Positions 56,601 to 64,000 of a stretch of 64,000 bases of DNA are shown here, one piece after another. The translations under genes were made by a program, and so were the position numbers. The notes under the pieces were generated by a model. It saw only the letters and a program-made list of their open reading frames with translations. It did not search any database and was not told where the DNA came from. The DNA comes from Podospora pseudoanserina (Eukaryota; Ascomycota; Sordariomycetes; Sordariales; Podosporaceae), in assembly GCF_035222485.1 (NCBI RefSeq), contig NC_085920.1, positions 3,100,001-3,164,000 of the forward strand. The letters run 5' to 3'. The stretch's first letter is position 1. Each line of letters opens with the position of its first letter.

Positions 56601-58516
56601 CGATTTACGCAAAGAGAATGGGAGAAAGTGTGGCAGAACCAGACCGAGGCTATGCACCTCAAGAGTTTGGACCACATGGGTATCCAAGTCAAGATCAGCG
56701 ACAAGCGCAGCCTCTCTGCCAAACATCTCGTCGACAGTATCAAGACCAAGCACGAAGAACAACGCCGTATCCGTCTTGCAAAGGGTCAAACCGCACGATA
56801 CCAGTTTCTCTACAAGCTGGAAGACCAGGGTGTTCTCCTCGATTTACTTCGCCTTATGGTGGTCTACGTCAATAGCAATGGCGGACACAGCGGCGTGGAG
56901 AAGAGAAGGATCATCGAGTTCTTCGAGAAGTTTATTCCCACCTTCTTTGACATTCCCGACGAGAAGTTCCAGGAAAGAATCAACGATATCGAGGTGGAGT
57001 CCGCGGAAGAGGATGAGGATGACGGTACTCCTCTGGAGCTCACCAATGGCCGCAGTCGTCGAAATGGCAAGAAGTCCGACCTCCTTCGCGGCGTCTTGGA
57101 TCCTGGCCGCAACGGCAGTCGTAGCAGAGGGCAGAAGGAGGGCAGTGCCGCCTCGGGCAGCAAGGAGACAACACCTGACGTTGGATCTGCGAACGAGGAA
57201 GAGATGCCTGACGCCCCAGAGGATGGCTCCGTTCCTGAGGTGTCGAATGGCCGCTGGCTTCCCACGATCCCACGACCTGCCATTGTCGATAAAAGCAAGG
57301 GTGATCCAGCGAATGACCTGGTCGATGTGGACGGCGAGTTGAAGGCAGACGCTCCATTCACCCGATCGGTCTACAACTTCTACTGCAACCAGACCATCTA
57401 TGTCTTCTTCACCATCTTCACGACGTTATACAAGCGATTGTTGGATGTCAAGGAGAGCAGAGCGAGCGTTTTCGAGGAGATTGAGCGTGAGCAGGCTGAG
57501 AAGCCAGCCAAGACCTTGGGCACAGTCAACGGTGGCTTGAAGTTCTTTGACCCCACTAACCCAGAGTCCTTCTGGCCAAAGACTGTCCAACTGATTGAGG
57601 ACTACATTGGTGGTGAGGTTGATGAGAACCGGTACCAGGATGTGTTGCGCCACTACTACCTCAAGCGGGGGTGGAAGTTGTACACCATTCAGGATGTCCT
57701 CAAGTCTCTGTGCCGTCTTGCGCTCCAGTGCAATAACCCGGACGCAAAAGGTGAGAAGGCCAAGGAACTAGTCAAGGCCTTCCTTGACAGCCGGGCGCAA
57801 AGCGAGACGAGTTTCCAGAATGAGATCAGCATGCGCAAGTTTGCCGAAAAGTGCATCAAGGATGGGGAGATGTTCGTCATTAGCTGGGTATGTTTCCCCT
57901 TCCGTGCCTAGTGTTTTTTCTTTATTTCACATCAGCTAACCCGTTTTTCCAGAACCCCAAGGGTAAATTCGCCACCACCCGCTGGCTCCAAAAGGACGAG
58001 ACAACGTTTTACACTGACGAGATGGAGCGGGTGCAGCAGTGGCAGTACTACATCTCGTCGTACATCCGGATCGAGAACACGGAAGGGATCCCGCGGTCTC
58101 GGCTGCAAAAGGTGTTGCTAGAGCGGAACCTGCCCTCGGACGCTAAGGACTCCTCTGACGATGGTTTCTCGCCCAAGCCGCTGGTGTACTCTGAGAACCT
58201 GATTGTCCGGACCTGCCTCAACTCTTACAAGATGGTGTTTGAGCAGGGCACTAGTGACTGCGCCGTCTACAGTACCGATTCGGCCAGGGAGGTTGAGGTG
58301 GACGGGGACGAGGACGCGGCACAGGCGATGTTTTCGGCGGAGTTGAGGGGGGAGAAGATCAAGGAGAGGTTGTTGATTAATAACCAGTGGATGAAGGGGC
58401 ATAGTCATGATGAGGTGCAGAGGTCGAAGGATGATTTTCAGAGGTGGATGGATGGGGTTGTTGGGGGGGTGGATGGAGGGGAGGGACAGGGGCAGGATGT
58501 GGCTATGGAGGGTTGA
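53657..58516 (+). CDS. sin3: SIN3 transcriptional corepressor
   Basis: The scaffold of the RPD3/HDAC histone deacetylase complexes in the nucleus. Five exons (53657-54352, 54414-54514, 54578-55154, 55320-57887, 57953-58516) give 1501 residues. An Arg/Asp repeat ([16 protein letters not shown]) and a Gln run are near the N-terminus. PAH1 spans about 232-300 ([20 protein letters not shown]), PAH2 about 449-515 (AISYVNKIK, then [20 protein letters not shown]) and PAH3 about 640-705 ([20 protein letters not shown]). The HDAC-interacting domain follows ([37 protein letters not shown]), then the C-terminal Sin3a-type region. Intron 3 (165 bp) falls inside PAH2 and is stop-free and in frame. Splicing it restores the unbroken PAH2 sequence, so it is a real intron. 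Confidence 0.96.
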
Positions 58517-60201
58517 GAGGGGGGGAAGGATATGGGTATGAACGGATGGAACTGAATGGGCTTATGGAGTTGGGCGCATTTGTTCATTCCCTTTGAGCAG
58601 ATTTCACTTTTTTTTTTTTCTTTCCGAGAGGGTAAAAGAACGATATCCTGGGTGTTTTATGTTCCTTTTATACAAGAATACCTTAGTCGAGCGCCCTTTT
58701 TTACTTTTGCACATAAGTTTGTTGTTGAGCTACCCGGTTCGGTTCACTTGTTGATACGATGGCGGGGAGGATGGGGGTTGTTTTTGGTGCGAGTTGGTAT
58801 GTGACTATGGTTAGGAGGGTAGAGAAGTTGGAGAGGCAGAAACAAGAGCTTATAACTATGGAGTTTTTTGATGAAAATGATGGTGATTTGGGAGGGAGGG
58901 GAGAATTTGGCAGGTGAGGCGGGCGGGCGTCTGATATCTGTGATTAGACTTGACTGACGGCCTTGATCTTGGGGGCTCTCCTATCTTTGTTTTTCTGTTC
59001 CTTGGAAGGGGTGGTGGTTATCTTTTGGGGGGGGGTGTGAATTTTGCTAACTTTGCTTAGCCGGTTTATAGGGGAATTCTTACATGATTCTGGGTGTGTT
59101 TTTGGCAATGTGTTGATGTGATGTGTGTACCTGCTCTTGAAGTCACACATAGTTTTGGTTTTTATCATGTCCAGAGTGGTAGAACCTGGATGTGATGGTT
59201 TTGGTGGTCTGGGAGAGGTGGTGGGTGACTGCTGGGTTGGATGGGGGAGTTGGTGTTTTGGCGATGTGGTTACTGTCTTGAGCCCGGGTGATGGACGTGC
59301 TAGGGCACCTTACCTCGGACGATAGTTCCGGCAATTGTGTGAGAGAAAGTCTAGAACATTCACCGGTCGGTATTAACTTGGGGCGTCATAGCCGCGTTGT
59401 GGCGGCCATGTGGGCTCTGGAAAAAGAAGTCATTTATTTTTTCTTGTTGAGGAGGTAACTACCGGTAGGGTAAATCCTTCTTGCTCTCATTTATCACGAC
59501 CATTGGCATGACATCGTTACGGGGTTGTTGGGTGTGTGATCCGGGAAAGTGAGGGTATAGAAGGGAGTTTTAAGACTGTTGTGTGAGGTCATTTACGGGC
59601 CAGAATTTTCATGAAGCATCTGGGAACAGAAACGTGGCGATATCTTTTGCTAGTCTTCTCTTTGTCGAGACTCAGAGGAGCAACGAGAGAGGTGCGGTAA
59701 AGTACCGGGTGACGTTGCCGGAGGGGGGAAGGTGGGTGGTAGTAGTAACGGTGATTTGTGGGGAGGTGAGTGGGGGGGGGAAGGGAGGGGTGAATACGAT
59801 ATAAGGTAGGGGTTCAGGGGTATTTAGTTGAGGTACAGGTCTGTGTGTGGAAATTGATTACGAGTGTGATAGAGGAAAAAAGCGTTGAAGATGTTCAGAG
59901 TGGGTAGTGTAAGGTAGAGAGAAGAAATAATGTATGGTGATTTGTTGCGGATAGGTAGCTGAGTCTGGCGAAGAGAGCGAGCGTGACGATATTCATTGAA
60001 AAAAGACAAAATGAAGAGATTAAGCAGATAGCCCGATATGAGCAAAAAGAATGGCTTCCCGCATTCCATAGACTAATTGATACACAAAGACCCAACGACG
60101 CCCCCTGAATTCAACTTTTCACCCGCACCGCCTGACCACCCCTTTTCCACCCCCCCCCTTTTTTTATTTTTTTTCAGCACCAGCAACCCTCGCTGTGTTC
60201 T
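58517..60201. other. 1.7-kb convergent spacer
   Basis: This lies between the convergent SIN3 and two-module protein genes. T-rich SIN3 3' sequence is at 58600-58720. No gene is supported. Confidence 0.5.
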
Positions 60202-60993
60202 CTATGCCTGAGGCCTGACAGTGATAACAGGATACGTAGGAATCGGCACCGGCACAAGCCTGATGCTAGTGCTGACCGGCGGCCTGCAAGGAGGAGCAGT
60301 GAATGTAGGCCACGGCTTGCAGTCAGGGAAGCATCTGTTTTCTTGATCAGTCTCTTCATTTCCACCGGCAGGATACAAGGAAGAGGGAGAGGGGATCTTA
60401 CCCGCCATACATCATCCCACACTCATTGATGTAATCAGCACAAACCGTCATTCCGCTCCCGTTGCAAGTCGAGGGCTTGGCAGTGGATGTCGGGATCTTG
60501 GTCGTCACGGGCTTGGGGGTAGTGGTCGGCTTAGGAGTAGTGGTAGGCTTCTTGGAGGTGGAGGTGGGCTTCTTGGAAGTGGTGGTAGCCTTGGCAGTGG
60601 TGGTGGTCTTCTTGGTGGTGGTAGTCGCCTTCCTGGTGGAGGTCGTCAAGGTGCGCTTGGAAGTTGTGCTGGTTGTCTTCTTGGTGGTAGCAGAGGGAGT
60701 CAACTGGACCACCTTGGTTGTGACAACAGTGGAGGTGGCCGGGCAAGCGGGCGGCTTGGGCTTCTGGTCGGCCTTGCAGACGTTGTAGCAGCTATTATGC
60801 TGTTAATGACTTGCTGACTTGAAAGAAGGAAAAAGAGGCAAAAATACCCGCCGTATTTGACACCACAAGCATTCAGGGCGTCAAAGCAGATGATCCCGTC
60901 CACACAAGGCTCCTCATCGGGCACATCAACAGGGGCTGCTACCGCCAACCCTCCCAAGACAACAAGAGAAGAAAACAATGTCGTCAGCTGCAT
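60202..60993 (-). CDS. Secreted protein with two six-Cys modules and a Thr/Lys linker
   Basis: I do not recognise a named family. Exons 60993-60848, 60791-60402 and 60334-60202 give 222 residues. MQLTTLFSSLVVLGGLAVAA is a signal peptide. Module 1 (about residues 30-65) reads CVDGIICFDALNACGVKYGG, then CYNVCK and a final PAC. Module 2 (about 157-195) reads CNGSGMTVCADYINECG, MMYGGCFPDCKPW and a final PPC. Both follow C-x5/7-C-x-D-x2-N-x-C-G-x2-Y-G-G-C-[FY]-x2-C-K. Between them lies a mucin-like stretch rich in Thr, Ser, Lys and Pro (TTKKTTSTTSKR and similar), likely O-mannosylated. Both introns interrupt the second Gly codon of YGG in phase 2. A wall- or polysaccharide-binding role is plausible but unproven. 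Confidence 0.8.
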
Positions 60994-63443
60994 GGTGATG
61001 ATGGGGTCAAGTAAGACAGCGGAGGCGTTCCAAGAGTCTAAGAAAGGAAGGTGAAGCGCAAGAAGTAAGGGGAATACGTGCTTGGGTTGACAGATGGCGT
61101 GGGACAAGACCAGACATATACGCTTATGCTGCACACACACGTAGGGCACTCAGACACCCCCCCCCATCCACAAGCCAGGATCTGGTTATAGAAACTTCAG
61201 CTTGCCAGCAAGCCAAGCAAGCAGCTGGAATGTAACCATGGGCCATCTGTTGTTTCTCGTGTTTTCATAAGCCCATAAACTTGCAACGGCCGGGTCTACT
61301 ACCTTAGCTACGCTAGCTCAGATAGGAGTGTATAAAGAAGAGTAGCATGCTCGGTATTGACAATGGGATTCTTCCAGCCACTTGACATCAATCGTTGGTA
61401 GAGATTCATGCTACTACAGTGTCAAACGAGACGCCACAGAATGGAAGCCAAGCCGGATAGGTCTTAGAATCCAAGACAGAAAAGGGTAATTGAAGGACTG
61501 ATATTCCGACTTACATACTTTTGAACTTGGATGTAGGGAGTAGCGAGTTAAAATCTTTGAAAAGGTAGGGTTGCGTACAATGTCTTAGCCTGCGTAAGTA
61601 ATAGCCTAAGGTAAGCCGATCCCCCCCGGATTTTCGGAGCGGTTGAAAGGGGAACCATTCTTCTCCCACACCAAAAGCTCAACCCGCAAAAAAGTTCAGA
61701 ACTAGAAGCATCCCTTCGGGATTGGCCCGCATGGACATTTCAAGGGAAACAGCAGCGCAGACAGCAAGGAAAACTCTCCGTCGTCCCAAGACAGGCACCA
61801 TTGCAACCCAGTGTAAGGGTCCTTGCTCGGACATCAGAGGACCATTCCTCTGCCCTGCTGCCATGCGGGTGACATCCATTCACAACCGTCTCCCATGTTC
61901 CGGCAGTCTGCATGTTGCAGCCGTCGGGGGGGAGACTTGGACCGTAGCTCTTGGCATTGAACCTCGATGGCGTGTAGACTTACACATGTCCATACCGGAC
62001 CGGCTTCGGTTCGCGTGTAGAATGTTCCCGTGGTTGGAGCAACCAAGGAGAACATGGCGAGTGTCCTTGTTCCTGAAATAGCTGTACGTCGCCCGCTCGA
62101 CGGCTCTGTCCGGCACGAACTCCTGCTGCAACACAAACTTAATATCGACTGGCCGTCTGTGGTCCCACTGAGTCCTTCAACGAGAAGAAGGAAGAGAAGC
62201 AAAAGGCCAGGAGAAAAGTTGCGGCTGCGGTTGTCGACGGCTTCGTACGGACGGAGGGCGTGTATCCTATCTCAAAAATTAGTCCATGGGCGGTTCTCGT
62301 TAATTGTTTGTGCATCCGCGCGGCTGTCGGGTCCGTGAGTCGAAGAGGAAGGAGGCATTGTCAAACTCGGCGTGGGGTGGTGCTGTCTTGCTTGTCTGCC
62401 ATGTGGTTTGACATCCATAGTCTGGGGAAAAACAACCGGGGAATATCTAAGCCACTGGCCCACGCTGGTGGGCTGTAAGTGTGTCTAACGGACATGAGGT
62501 CAGAAGTTGAAAACAATCTTTCTAGAACCGATGGAAGCCACCTGAAGAAGCCAAGTGTACCTGCCTCGCCTTAGGGGGCAATCTCGCCTTCATCTCCTGC
62601 CGCGGTACAAAAAGGAAGGCGACAGGAAGAAAGGGTTCGGTCAGCGTTCGCAGCAGAGAGGCAACACAAGCCGCAATGTACAGTCATCTGCCGACCTGCC
62701 GTTAGGGTTCTCGTCCAAGCATTTCGCTTCAGCATCCTCACATTTTCCTCCTAATTGCTTTCTGCGCGGATAGATGAGCCGATGAAGCCTTCAACCAGGT
62801 GTTTGGAGCTTCTAAAAATAATCCCCAAGGAAAAAGAAAAACAAAGCAGAAAACAATTTAATCAATTCCGATTTCTTGCGGGGGGGGGCCGAAGGGGCAA
62901 GGGAAAGAAAGGCTCTGGAAGAAACAAGATCGCCCAGAGATAGCGGTTGAATTGGCCAACGTCGTCGCTCAATTTGGCTTAATTGACTCCGGCAGTATGC
63001 CAAGGACGCATTGGCAATATCTAAGTCGGTACAACGAGCAAACAAAACGCGTGACGGTGACGTGTGGGGTTGTGCTTGCCATTTTATGTGTGCGAGGGTG
63101 CGTGTGTGTATGTGTGTGTGTGTGTGGGTAGTAGGAGGCAAGATCATCACGAGAGGGCAGCAGGACATGAGATAATGGCAAGGATGAGGGGTGTTGAGTG
63201 TGGTGGTGGAAGAGACGAAATTTCTGGTGATGATGTGATCAGTGAGGTGAAGACGACAGCGATACACAGACAAGTATATAAGACGACGCCACCGCTGGCA
63301 TTGAACCGATATTATCACCATCACCATCACCAGCTCCAATAGCTTCATCAGACTTGAGTATTAGCTCCCTCCTCAGTTCTTCAAGCCACATCTTTCTCAG
63401 CACAGGGCCTCACCACCGGAGCCTCACCTAAACATCACCAAAA
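60994..63443. other. 2.4-kb divergent spacer
   Basis: No gene is supported. A TG-rich microsatellite-like tract is at about 63100-63126. The final 100 bp before the next start resemble a fungal promoter and leader (tata-like ACAAGTATATAAGACG at about 63269, CA/CT-rich leader). The region drives two secreted-protein genes in opposite directions. Confidence 0.45.
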
Positions 63444-64000
63444 ATGAAGTTCCAGGCCATCCTCATCGCCACCCTCTCGGCCACCGGCCTCGCCTCCCCC
63501 GTCCCCGAGCCTCAAGCCAAGCCCAAGTTCGTCCAGGCTTACACCCTCCGTCTCTCCTCGTAAGTTTCTTCACTTGATGAGCCTCCTACCCACCCCTTAA
63601 CACAATTAACTTCCGACAACGACCCATATCCCTCTCTTTCACGCTCCCCCATCACCCCCAGTATGCCACCCCCTTAGCTAACCCCCCCAGGCGCACCCCC
63701 TCTCTAGACGGAAAACCCCTAACCCTCTCCAACACAACCCTCGGCATCTTCCCCTCCTCCCCCTCCACCCCCCTCTTCTACCCCATCCGCAACCCCCAAA
63801 CCAACCTCCTCGAGCTGCACTCCCCCCAAACCTCCTCCGCCCTCGCCCTAGTAGGCACCCACGGCCTCCTCTCCCTCTCCGCCCTCCCGAACCCGGCCTC
63901 CGTCACCGTCCCCACCGGCACGACCCTCGACTGGCAAAACTTTGACCTCTCCGACGACGCCTCCGCCGGCTCCCTCACCTACGCAGGCAACACCAAGGAC
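63444..64000 (+). CDS. Secreted protein, cut by the window edge
   Basis: Exon 1 (63444-63559) encodes MKFQAILIATLSATGLASPV, a signal peptide, and then a short pro-like stretch with PEPQAKPKFVQAYTLRLSS. A 131-bp intron (GTAAGT to CCCCCCAG) follows in phase 2. Exon 2 starts at 63691 and is open to the right edge (RTPSLDGKPLTLSNTTLGIF, then LVGTHGLLSLSALPNPASV and TTLDWQNFDLSDD). It resembles conserved hypothetical secreted proteins of sordariomycetes with no assigned function. One NTT sequon suggests N-glycosylation. The visible coding strand is strongly C-rich. The 3' end is missing. Confidence 0.75.

Noticed and set aside
1-64000. CRISPR arrays, rRNA genes or prokaryotic operons
   Set aside because: No regularly spaced repeats, no rRNA or 5S sequence that I recognise, and the genes are spliced and monocistronic.

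Overview
The window looks like nuclear DNA of a filamentous ascomycete, most likely a sordariomycete close to Sordariales such as Neurospora, Chaetomium or Podospora. The evidence is: short GT-AG introns of about 47 to 165 bp, intron-bearing tRNA genes, a CUG-reading tRNA-Leu, an AT-rich C-to-T-damaged transposon of the kind left by repeat-induced point mutation (RIP), and proteins that read like Neurospora orthologues (CDT-2, MSH3, SIN3, UNG, CDC1, an MSB1/Mug8 protein). Gene models below were spliced by hand. In all multi-exon models except peptide gene C and the 5' end of the gene at 3109-6183, the phases close and the summed coding length is a multiple of three.

Layout. 0.5-2.4 kb is a TIR element with a TA target duplication and a nested 0.36-kb inverted repeat, about 100 bp upstream of a split SDHAF1 gene. 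3.1-6.2 kb holds a large low-complexity protein, and 6.4 kb a tRNA-Leu(CAG). 9.3-11.0 kb (minus) is a CDT-2-like cellodextrin transporter. 14.5-17.9 kb is MSH3. 19.6 kb (minus) is tRNA-Val(TAC). 19.8-22.1 kb holds mitochondrial ribosome recycling factor, convergent with a basic mitochondrial protein. 22.1-28.2 kb has no recognisable gene. 28.2-31.3 kb is an intracellular GH3 beta-glucosidase with a PA14 insert, 33.4-35.6 kb a CDC1/MPPE1 phosphoesterase, 37.3-38.6 kb uracil-DNA glycosylase, and 42.5-46.0 kb an MSB1/Mug8 morphogenesis protein. 47.9-49.6 kb is a GH18 chitinase, facing a tandem cluster of three small secreted cysteine-rich peptide genes (49.9-51.6 kb, minus). 52.4-53.1 kb is a FAS1 protein and 53.7-58.5 kb the SIN3 corepressor. 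60.2-61.0 kb (minus) is a secreted protein with two copies of a six-cysteine module around a Thr/Lys linker. 63.4 kb to the edge is a truncated secreted protein gene.

Themes. The transporter and the cytosolic GH3 enzyme suit a take-up-then-hydrolyse route for cellodextrins, although they lie about 17 kb apart. MSH3 and UNG are both DNA repair enzymes with N-terminal PCNA-binding-like motifs. The right third (47-64 kb) is enriched in secreted products. The least familiar material is the three-peptide cluster, in which the two models that can be completed share an intron right after codon 2, and the two-module secreted protein, whose two introns cut the same glycine codon. Across many genes there is also a consistent change from C-rich coding strand near the 5' end to G-rich coding strand near the 3' end.
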